A DNA stretch of 64,000 bases, from IMG/VR virus record IMGVR_UViG_3300042922_000911, positions 31,823 to 95,822 of that record. One strand, written 5' to 3'. A program made the translations under genes and the position numbers. The notes beneath the pieces are model-generated. The model searched no databases. It saw only the letters and a list, made by a program, of their open reading frames with translations, and had not been told where the DNA came from. Positions 55,701 through 62,442 of the stretch are shown here, in pieces. Position 1 is the first letter of the stretch. Every line of letters begins with the position of its first letter. Origin of the DNA: a virus.

Positions 55701-58700
55701 CAGGGCCGAGAACCACAAGGCCTACATCGCCCGCGCCCTCGAGCGGGGCGAGAACGTGCCTGACCACGTTCTTTCCGAGCATGGCAACTACGGCCACGAC
55801 GCCAAGGCGGCGATCGCCGAGGCCAAGCAGCCCATGAGCGCCGAGGCCCGCAAGGAAATGGAGGCCGAAGAGCGCCGCATGGGCGCGGCTATGCGTCGCG
55901 GCGGCGGCAGCGGCCCGCGCAAGCCGCGCGGCGAGGCCGCGAAGCTGACGAAGGCGCTCGGCTACTCGACGCTTTCGCCCTTCACCGACATGTTCCTCGA
56001 CATGGTGAAGGCCATGGTCAAGCAGCACACCCGCCGGTCGAAGAGCGGTCAGACCTACGTCGTCAAGGAACACCACCGCAAGACCCTCACGAAGAGCGAG
56101 CGCGAGGATCTGGTGAAGCACCTGGCCGCGAAGCTCGGCGAGGGCGCTCACCCCAAGATCAAGACGGCCGCCGGTGCGATTCGCGCCGCCAAGGCCCTGT
56201 CGAAGCACACCGGCAAGGCCGTTCACGCCTTCAAGGGCGAGGACGGGCATTACCGCGTGTCGCACGACGCCGACCACGCGGGCAAGCACCGCAAGGTCGT
56301 GACCGCGCACGGCGGCAAGGCGATCATCACCGACACCCAGACCAAGGAAGCCCGCGAGCTGCGGAAGACCGATTACATGCCCCTGCATGCGATCCACCCG
56401 AAGCACCTCACGCCGGATGAGGTCGTGAAGCAGCGCGCCCAGATCCGCGAGCGCATCGAGCAGGGCAAGGGCGTGAAGGCCCACGTCCTCGACGCGCACA
56501 AGGACCTCAAGCGGCACAAGGCCCGCCGCGACCAGGCGCAGATGAAGGCCGCGAGCTACCTCAAGGAATCGAAGGCCCGCGCCGCGGCCCTGCGCGCCGA
56601 GAAGAAGCAGGCCAAAGAAGCCGCGCAGCTCTCGGCCGAGCAGAAGAAGGGTTTCGAGAAGGTCGCCGAGCAGTTCATGGCCGACGAGCGCAAGGCCTTC
56701 CCCGACATGGAACACGACGAGCTCGTTGCTCGAGCGACCCGCTCCCTGATGGACGCCACCAAGGACGCCGATCACCCCGGCATCCATGACGCCGTGGCGC
56801 ACGCCATCGAACACATCAAGGGCATGAAGCCCAAGAAGCTGACCCCGAAGCCGAAGACGGCCCCCGGCGAGTTTGCTGCGGCCGAGCCGACGGCGGCCGA
56901 GAAGAACCGCTCGATGCTCGACCGCGCGAAGGGCGTGACCGACTTGCTCGCCGAGCTGGACAAGCACGGCGTTCGCATGTCGCGCGTCGAGCAGCGCGCC
57001 GTCGAGCAGGGGAACGCCGTGGCGATCGCCACCGTGCGCGCCCGGCTCGAGAAGGTCAAGGCCAAGGCCGCGAAGGGCCAGGCCCCGGCCGCGCCCGCCG
57101 AGGCCCCCGGCAGCGGCAAGGCGGCGGCCGAGGCCGACAACGCCAAGCGCCGCAAGCCGAAGTCTGTGTCCCTCGCGAACGTCGAGGTCGGCGATACCCT
57201 GGTTGCGACCAAAGACAGCATTGCGGGCGATCGCGGCACCCTGTTCACCGTGACCGGAACCGACCAGGAAGGTCACATTTCGTACCGCTCCCACGACACC
57301 GGCTCGGTCATGACCGCCAAGCCGGAAGACCTCAAGCGCATTGGCGTCCAACACCAGCAGACCGACGACGGCCCCACGTTTGAGCAGGCGAAGGCCAAGC
57401 AGGCCATGACCGGCAAGGAAGCCGCCGAGGCCGACAATGCGGCCGACAAGGACGAACACGGGCTCAATTCGGCGCAGCGCGCCGCCGTCGAGCGCCTGAC
57501 GGCCCGTGCGGCCGAAATGGGCTCGACCCCGATCGCCCTGGTTCGCAGCAACACCGGGCAATTGCGCTGGATGACCCAATCGGCGCACGGCAACCATGTC
57601 ATGTCGGTCGTCCTGTTCGACAACGGCGAAACGTCGGGCGGCGGCACCCGCGTCATTGGGCCGAACGACACCGTTCTGATCGACTACAAGAAGGGCGAAG
57701 AGCCCGCGAGCGGCAAGAAGCCGGGCGCGCAGCCGGGCAACGACAACGCCAAGAAAGACGGCGCGACCGAAGACGACAAGGCTTTCGGCCCCAACAAGGG
57801 CAAGACGCTCGCCGAGCTGCCCCCGAAGGTCGGCGATCTGATTTACAGCGCCCCCGACAACCCCGAAGACGGCGTGCTGATGGTTACGGGCATCAAGCCG
57901 GGCGGCTACGTGACGGCCGTCGCCGTGTCGCCGTTCAACCCCAACGATGGGTATGACCTCGGCTTCAACACCAACGTCCATTACAGCACCGAATCGGATC
58001 ACGCCGTCTTCGCCCCGGCCGAGCTGGCCGACCTCGCGCACACCGGCCGTCAGGCGAAGGACGTGCAAGCGGTTCTCAAGAAGGCCCCCAAGCTCGACCC
58101 CGCCGACATGGCGAGCGCCGAGCGTGCCCAGGCTCGCGCCGAGCGCGCGGGCGGTGCCCCCGCGGCCCCGGCCGCGCCCGCAGCCCCGGCCCCCGCGCCT
58201 GTGGCCCCGGCCGCGCCGGCCGCGAGCGTCAGCAACCCCCTCGGCCTGGTGCGCCGGAACGAGGCGCTGAACGGCATCGAAGTCCAGTTCTACGAGAAGC
58301 CCCACGCCGACACGCTCGCGGGGCTCAAGGCCGCTGGCTTCCGTTGGCACAAGGTTCAAAAGGTCTGGTACGCCAAGCACTCGCCCGAGCGTGAGGACGC
58401 GGCGCACCTCGCCACCGGCGGGCAGCTCCCGTCGATGAAGCAGACCCCCACGGCCGCGACCGGCGACGAGGACACCGGCCGCAACCCCGGCGGTCAGCCC
58501 GGCAACCAGAACGCCTACAAGGGCGGGCCGAAGGACGAACCCACCTCGAGCAAGGCCCCGGCCGCGCCCGACGAGCCCGCTCACCTGTTCCCGACGCACT
58601 CCGACGACATTCCCGCCGCGAAGGGCGTCACCAGCGAGAGCGTGCATACCGTTCGCCCGCGCTACAACAACGAGCGCATCAAGGTTCGCGCCGAGCGCGG

Positions 58701-61452
58701 CGGCTGGGACTACTACGAGTACCGCGACCCCGCGCACCCGCACGGCGCGACGTTCATGGACGTGGCCGGCGCGGCCAAGGGCCATTGGGAAACCTACGTG
58801 CCCGAGGACGTGAAGGCCAAGCACGAAGCCGACCAGGCCGAGAAGAAGGCCCAGGCCGACGAGCGCGCCGCGAAGCGTTTCGAGGTGCATGAGAACGACG
58901 GCAAGCACTTCGTCGTCCATGCGCCGTCGAAGACCATCATCGACCGGGGCGGTCACGCCACGAAGGAAGAGGCCGAGGGCCTGATCGACCGCCTGCGCGG
59001 CTCGCGCTTCGACGTGGATACGGCCCCCGAGCAATGGATGCCCTACTTGAACGCCGAGGGTAAGAAAGAGCTGGCCGAGCGCATTCGCCCCGGCAGCACC
59101 GCGCCGAAGGCCGAAGAGCCGAAGAAGGACGAGCCGAAGGCCCCCGAAGCGCCGAAAGCCGAGGAAGCCAAGCCCGAAGAGCCGAAGGCCAAGGCCCCGG
59201 CCAAGCCCAAGGCGAAGGCCGAGGGCGCTGCGAAGCCTGCCTCGAGCGAGCCGGCCGACACCGGCCGCGACGCCGAGCGGGCCAAGCTGAAAGAGGCCGT
59301 CGAGAAGGCCGAGGCGGCTTACAGGGACTTCCATTGGGCCTACCCCGGCACCGTGAAGAAAGAAGTCGGCGTGCCCCTGTGGGAGGCGGTCGAGAAGGCT
59401 CGCGCCGCGCTCTCGCGCTTCGATCACCCCGAGAAGGACAAGTCGCACCTCGATTACAAGGACGTGGGCGAGAAGATCGGCGGCGCGCGCAAGGACACCT
59501 GGCGCTCGATCGAGGCCGGTGATTCGACGTACAGCACGATCGATTGGGATTCGCTCGACGAAGAGCCCGACCAGGCGCAGCGGGTGATCACCCGTAGCAA
59601 CCTGCTCGCGCACTCGACCCCGCAGCACATGAAGGACGCCGGCCGACACGCGGGCGTCGCGTACCTGACGCACCACATTCTCATGGCGATCGCCCAGAAG
59701 CCCGCCACCGACACCGCGGCAGCTCGTCGCGCCTACGCGAAGGGCGTCGAGTACGTGCAGCGGTCGCTTCAAAACGCCAACACCTTCCAAGACGTTGTGA
59801 ACGCCGTGAGCTCGATCCGCGACCAGGCGCGCGGCTACCACATGGAGCCGGATGAAAAGATGGAGCATGACCGCCTGAAAGCGGCGTCGAGCGAGGCTTA
59901 CAAGGTCTACAAGTCGTTCGATGCGGGCGTGAACGAGGCCTACCAGGCCTGGCAGGCGGCTGGCCATGCGGTCAACGAGATCAGGTACAACCGCCGTCTG
60001 AAAGACGAGGACAAGCGCGCCGCGCTCATGAAGCCGCTCGAGGTCGAAGCCGAGAAGGCCCGCGCCAAGTGGCAAGCCAAGCTCGACGAGAAGCGGCCCG
60101 CCGAGGCGGCTTACGATGCGGCTTCCAAGGCCTTCGGCGAGTTCGCCAAGGTTCTGCGCGATCGCGACGAGAAGAACCCCGAGGGCTGGAAGAACGCCAT
60201 CGGCATGCTCGGCGATCGCTTCGACACCATGCTCAAGGGCAAGGGCGCGGTCTGGGAGAAGCACAGCCCGCACGCGCAGCGCAAAGTCGCGGCCGACGAT
60301 TGGAGCTGGATGGAGAAGCAGGACGCCGCCGGCAACCCCGAATCGAAGACGCCGCGCGAGAAGAAGGAACGCACCCTTCCCGAGTGGGAGCGGTACGTTC
60401 CCGCCGAGGTCGAGCGCAGCGGCGGCGCTGACGTGGGGCCGGTGAAGCCCGAAGACCTCAAGGCGCGGTTCAACCTGCGCGCGGTCGAGTACGGCAACTA
60501 TGTCTCGCAGGACGAGGCCGCGCACCATACCAAGTGCGCCACCGAGGCCCTTCAAGACATGGCCGACGCCCTCGGCCTCGCGCCCGATCAGGTCAGCTAC
60601 GGTGGCCGCCTCGCGCTCGCCTTTGGCGCTCGCGGCAACGGCCACGGCCTCGCCCACTACGAGCCGGGCAAGAAGGTTATCAACATCACCAAGAACGCCG
60701 GTGGCGGCTCGCTCGCGCACGAATGGGGCCACTTCCTCGACAACATTCTCGCCCAGGTGGCGCATGAGGGCGAGGGCGGTCACAACAGCTTCGGCAGCCA
60801 CGGCAAGCACGGCCCCGCCATGCCCGAGAAGGTGATCCACGCCTTTGAAGAGCTGCGGAACGCCATGATGGCGGGCGACATCAAGCCCACGAAGGCCGTC
60901 AAGCCCGGCAACAAGCAGTACCGCGCACAGGCGGCGATCGACGAGATCATTGCCCAGGCTGGCGGTGACGGGCAAAAGGCCTACGACGCCATGGCCAAGA
61001 ACCCGCGCTTCGCCTACTACCTGGACAAGCCCAAGCACGCCAAGCAGTACGCCGAGTACGTCGCGACGAAGACCGGCCACACCATTCAGGTTCCCACGGG
61101 GGAGCCGGGCCGTTCCGTCTACCTGCACACGGCGACCGAGATGGGCAAGTATTGGGCGCTCGAGCATGAAATGTTCGCCCGCGCGTGGGAATCCTACGTT
61201 CAAGACAAGCTCGAGGCGAAGGGCATCCGTAACAGCTACCTCGTCAGCGGCACCGACATGACCAACGACTTCCGCGACCCCGACAGCAAGAAGGCCTCGG
61301 GATTCGCGTACCCGCAGGGCGAAGAGCGCCAGCGCACCAATGCGGCGTTCGACAAGCTCATGGACGCGGTGAAGGCGACCGGCATGTTGGAAAAGGCGAT
61401 CGCCCTCGCCGACGCCGACCAGGAGCTCGCGTGGTTCCTCGCTGGCGTGTAG
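52741..61452 (+). CDS. giant polyvalent protein (ParB-like plus zincin-like domains)
   Basis: This 2,903-residue protein resembles the polyvalent proteins that phages deliver with their DNA. Residues ~35-130 and ~1085-1180 are a duplicated helical module (VKQHSRVTKSGKTVTVKQH and VKQHTRRSKSGQTYVVKEH). A ddrB/ParB-like nuclease domain lies at ~215-345 with DADEINVDANAYQFKDGGD-type residues and DGHQR at 278. HEMTFSEYKNSIHAEIGGS near 975 repeats a module of the preceding gene. A small FRWHKVQKVWYAKHSPER domain is near 1867. The C-terminal LPD1-like zincin has AHEWGHFLDN, with HEWGH at 2660-2664 giving the HExxH metal motif. Long charged linkers (EKPKK, EEPKA repeats) separate domains. There is no signal peptide. 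A GGAGAG ribosome site precedes the ATG. Confidence 0.75.
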   Translation: MSLAHNPFLRRMSATILALSVNLHQADEQDALEKALVDVKQHSRVTKSGKTVTVKQHQRAVLSGAEKTDVVHHLAQAMADKANGGRARIDHHGHALTAAHAIAKKTGKAVHVTSHKDGGFVLSHAAPKKAGVGSIAVHGDGKHVMHHPEHGKVELSRDHAAKVLKAKHRPVQVTAQAPSSEKAPAPEKPKKASAALAAVPVQPKKAIVHSEVPGGPKYASLHADEINVDANAYQFKDGGDQHGVTDRLKSVTSWDATSGLMNPILVHERADGTHYVVDGHQRTGLAKRLKEQGHDIPPLNAVIFKESDGYTVDEMKRIGALANIRQGTGTAVDIAKVMKVRAFDEHERATIPAGSNEDFKDGEAIASLSKEAFDYLTTAGVHKDPKKNAQFAAIVARKISDPKEQVAALRELKNDPPAGREECEDVVDELASEGFANKHVQRDIWGNEKQTESLAKPTAEIKATVRRMLESEKSALGNAVRHKARLEAAGNKIDEAANKKGYDAADTLSKVLKEFSGRNTQNEVKDAIKEAAKQYATGEISRKRAADRVVEALESFYAGHAGGGSGHSVPRSASAGPETLFEADTPIQVSSDQLGLLGGEASGAGVGSPGPAGMPAPAASERDQLEAAVAAKLGGAVPKEVGHVLDMAGNPDKVYAAIQLAEKRAAEYKNSRHEDERAMVDAYKHAAAAILDTPTFKARDSVMRAEDAKRAKIDNGKNAPAGKPTPPAPKGEPSVLDKLKAEMDTAQDAFVAKHMEDLKPHMRDELDHLEAKSSINAAFSANLTDAKRHDAVESVKRQFVAGVQGKGALTDADHTERGMRADAMKKQAAYHAASTAHDEARFKGGDAAGTKKAKEDAHAAWKDAENNLTRHLTGNKAPAASEAPKAGASADELHAAYQAAASKASRAMGRDSAAFEQHIGEANKHAEAYKQLTGKPVLHHGKDAGGDRPASKPQGPSLEGQKGSTPGAHEMTFSEYKNSIHAEIGGSRAENHKAYIARALERGENVPDHVLSEHGNYGHDAKAAIAEAKQPMSAEARKEMEAEERRMGAAMRRGGGSGPRKPRGEAAKLTKALGYSTLSPFTDMFLDMVKAMVKQHTRRSKSGQTYVVKEHHRKTLTKSEREDLVKHLAAKLGEGAHPKIKTAAGAIRAAKALSKHTGKAVHAFKGEDGHYRVSHDADHAGKHRKVVTAHGGKAIITDTQTKEARELRKTDYMPLHAIHPKHLTPDEVVKQRAQIRERIEQGKGVKAHVLDAHKDLKRHKARRDQAQMKAASYLKESKARAAALRAEKKQAKEAAQLSAEQKKGFEKVAEQFMADERKAFPDMEHDELVARATRSLMDATKDADHPGIHDAVAHAIEHIKGMKPKKLTPKPKTAPGEFAAAEPTAAEKNRSMLDRAKGVTDLLAELDKHGVRMSRVEQRAVEQGNAVAIATVRARLEKVKAKAAKGQAPAAPAEAPGSGKAAAEADNAKRRKPKSVSLANVEVGDTLVATKDSIAGDRGTLFTVTGTDQEGHISYRSHDTGSVMTAKPEDLKRIGVQHQQTDDGPTFEQAKAKQAMTGKEAAEADNAADKDEHGLNSAQRAAVERLTARAAEMGSTPIALVRSNTGQLRWMTQSAHGNHVMSVVLFDNGETSGGGTRVIGPNDTVLIDYKKGEEPASGKKPGAQPGNDNAKKDGATEDDKAFGPNKGKTLAELPPKVGDLIYSAPDNPEDGVLMVTGIKPGGYVTAVAVSPFNPNDGYDLGFNTNVHYSTESDHAVFAPAELADLAHTGRQAKDVQAVLKKAPKLDPADMASAERAQARAERAGGAPAAPAAPAAPAPAPVAPAAPAASVSNPLGLVRRNEALNGIEVQFYEKPHADTLAGLKAAGFRWHKVQKVWYAKHSPEREDAAHLATGGQLPSMKQTPTAATGDEDTGRNPGGQPGNQNAYKGGPKDEPTSSKAPAAPDEPAHLFPTHSDDIPAAKGVTSESVHTVRPRYNNERIKVRAERGGWDYYEYRDPAHPHGATFMDVAGAAKGHWETYVPEDVKAKHEADQAEKKAQADERAAKRFEVHENDGKHFVVHAPSKTIIDRGGHATKEEAEGLIDRLRGSRFDVDTAPEQWMPYLNAEGKKELAERIRPGSTAPKAEEPKKDEPKAPEAPKAEEAKPEEPKAKAPAKPKAKAEGAAKPASSEPADTGRDAERAKLKEAVEKAEAAYRDFHWAYPGTVKKEVGVPLWEAVEKARAALSRFDHPEKDKSHLDYKDVGEKIGGARKDTWRSIEAGDSTYSTIDWDSLDEEPDQAQRVITRSNLLAHSTPQHMKDAGRHAGVAYLTHHILMAIAQKPATDTAAARRAYAKGVEYVQRSLQNANTFQDVVNAVSSIRDQARGYHMEPDEKMEHDRLKAASSEAYKVYKSFDAGVNEAYQAWQAAGHAVNEIRYNRRLKDEDKRAALMKPLEVEAEKARAKWQAKLDEKRPAEAAYDAASKAFGEFAKVLRDRDEKNPEGWKNAIGMLGDRFDTMLKGKGAVWEKHSPHAQRKVAADDWSWMEKQDAAGNPESKTPREKKERTLPEWERYVPAEVERSGGADVGPVKPEDLKARFNLRAVEYGNYVSQDEAAHHTKCATEALQDMADALGLAPDQVSYGGRLALAFGARGNGHGLAHYEPGKKVINITKNAGGGSLAHEWGHFLDNILAQVAHEGEGGHNSFGSHGKHGPAMPEKVIHAFEELRNAMMAGDIKPTKAVKPGNKQYRAQAAIDEIIAQAGGDGQKAYDAMAKNPRFAYYLDKPKHAKQYAEYVATKTGHTIQVPTGEPGRSVYLHTATEMGKYWALEHEMFARAWESYVQDKLEAKGIRNSYLVSGTDMTNDFRDPDSKKASGFAYPQGEERQRTNAAFDKLMDAVKATGMLEKAIALADADQELAWFLAGV

Positions 61453-61500
61453 TGTCAGAAAAGCGGGGAGCTGCCGGGGTCGCCTGGTAGAATGCCCGCA
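61453..61500 (+). promoter_or_regulatory. bipartite phage promoter, copy E
   Basis: TGTCAGAAA at 61453-61461, 26 bases, then TAGAAT at 61488-61493 with an extended TGG. There is no gene directly downstream; a hairpin-rich stretch and a terminator follow within 90 bases. Confidence 0.6.
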
Positions 61501-61580
61501 CCCCTTTCGGCAGGGCGCAAGCCCGGCCGTGGAGCGAGCGAACCGAGAGCGGCCCGACAAGCGATTGTCGGGCCGTTTTC
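61500..61580 (+). ncRNA. candidate ~80-nt small RNA
   Basis: Promoter copy E and the terminator at 61550-61579 bracket about 80 bases without a start codon in a sensible frame. GGGC-GCAA-GCCC (about 61514-61525) is a GNRA tetraloop hairpin, and a CGGCC/GGCCG-type outer stem follows before the terminator. Transcription and function are inferred. Confidence 0.35.
61550..61579 (+). terminator. Rho-independent terminator
   Basis: CGGCCCGACA (61550-61559), loop AGCGAT, TGTCGGGCCG (61566-61575) and TTTT (61576-61579): a perfect ten-base stem. It ends the polyvalent gene transcript and the short RNA from promoter copy E. Confidence 0.9.
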
Positions 61581-61601
61581 GCATTTATGAGAAAATAATG
61601 G

Positions 61602-61630
61602 TTGACTTTAGATTATTCTTACGTTAATAT
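61602..61630 (+). promoter_or_regulatory. near-consensus sigma70 promoter
   Basis: TTGACT (61602-61607), 17 bases, then TAATAT (61625-61630). This is the closest match to a sigma70 consensus in the window and sits in its most AT-rich patch. It has no TGGCAGAAA box, so it should act without the phage-specific signal, for example early. The predicted start is near 61637. Confidence 0.75.
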
Positions 61631-61636
61631 GAGCAA

Positions 61637-61998
61637 GTCGTCAGGACGTGCGGCACAGTCTCAGACGCTTCCCTTTCGGGGCGAGGCGGCGGGGAATGGG
61701 CCGGTGGTTCTCTCGACACCCGGCCGGGTTGGTGCCGTTTCCGCTTTCGGGCGGGCGTGGCGACCAGGGCGGGCAGCTCTCTCCCCTTCGGGCTTTTGTC
61801 GGTGGGGGCCGGGTTGTTCGCTTGAAGCTTCACCGCTTCCCCTGTCACTGGACCCCGTTTCCGGTTCTTCGGTGCCGGTCTTGGCGGTCCTCCCGATTCG
61901 GCCCCCCGTGAGGGGAGCTGAGAACGCCCGCGAGACTTCCGCCAGGTTGGCTCGCGGTGCTACCGACCCCCTCGATGCGTGTTGAGCCGCAAGGCCCG
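61637..61998 (+). ncRNA. candidate structured RNA from a strong promoter
   Basis: About 360 bases downstream of the strong promoter are full of local hairpins: CCGC-TTTCGG-GCGG (61741-61754), GGACC (61850-61854) with GGTCC (61886-61890) enclosing a CCGG/CCGG stem, CCCC/GGGG (61902-61915), GCCA/TGGC (61941-61951), CGGT/ACCG (61955-61965) and GCC-GCAA-GGC (61986-61995). The ATG at 61629 overlaps the -10, so it would lie upstream of the transcript start and cannot open a gene. Codon pattern is unlike the phage genes. It might instead be a packaging or control region. Confidence 0.4.
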
Positions 61999-62030
61999 CT
62001 GCACCGGGGGGATTCTGGTATCTGTGCCCT

Positions 62031-62078
62031 TGGCAGAAACGCGGCCTCGTCGCTTGGCTAAGTGCTACGATCGCCCCT
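62031..62078 (+). promoter_or_regulatory. bipartite phage promoter, copy F
   Basis: TGGCAGAAA at 62031-62039, 26 bases, then TACGAT at 62066-62071 with extended TGC. The downstream phrase GCTACGATCGCCCC is shared with copy A. It drives the fibre-type gene at 62096. Confidence 0.65.
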
Positions 62079-62095
62079 ACGAGGGGGCGTTGAGC

Positions 62096-62434
62096 ATGGC
62101 TGTCACCGAGATCGTCACCGACTTGCAGCTCGCCGACGGCACGAAAGCCCAAGGCGAGCTTTTGGCCGTTCCGTCAGAGGCCGTCACCACGCCCGACGGC
62201 GACACCTTCCTGCCCCGCGTCGCGCATTACGACGTGGTGGACGGCGTTGCGTACATGAAGGGCTCGACGACCGAGCGCATGACGCTGCCCTCGACGGCCG
62301 TCGGCACGCCTGCGGGCGTTGCGATCGCCCTGTCGTTCAAGGCCACCGGCGATCCGCGCACCATCCAGCTCGGCCGCTTCGTGATTCCCTCGAGCGACGA
62401 GCCGATCTTGTTCTCGGCGCTTGTGGCCGAGTAG
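62096..62434 (+). CDS. short fibre-type protein, paralogue of the next gene's head
   Basis: This 112-residue protein begins MAVTEIVTDLQLADGTKAQG and has TFLPRVAHYDVVDGVAYMKG, TTERMTLPST and IQLGRFVIPSSDEPI. The same sequence plan forms the first ~110 residues of the following collagen-like gene, so one arose by duplication of the other. Probably a fibre-base or adaptor domain. Promoter copy F lies directly upstream. Confidence 0.6.
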   Translation: MAVTEIVTDLQLADGTKAQGELLAVPSEAVTTPDGDTFLPRVAHYDVVDGVAYMKGSTTERMTLPSTAVGTPAGVAIALSFKATGDPRTIQLGRFVIPSSDEPILFSALVAE

Positions 62435-62442
62435 GAGGCCCC

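Larger units (their letters stand above)
61453..62095. other. 643-base noncoding region with three promoters and hairpins
   Basis: No reading frame here has the codon pattern of the rest of the phage. It contains promoter copy E, a terminator (61550-61579), a consensus-like promoter (61602-61630), a long hairpin-rich GC-rich segment (61637 to about 61998) and promoter copy F (62031-62071). Confidence 0.7.

Noticed and set aside
61629-61985. Open frame MSKSSGRAAQ... behind the strong promoter.
   Set aside because: Its ATG overlaps the -10 box, so it would lie upstream of the predicted transcript start. Its codon use differs from the phage genes, and the text is hairpin-rich.
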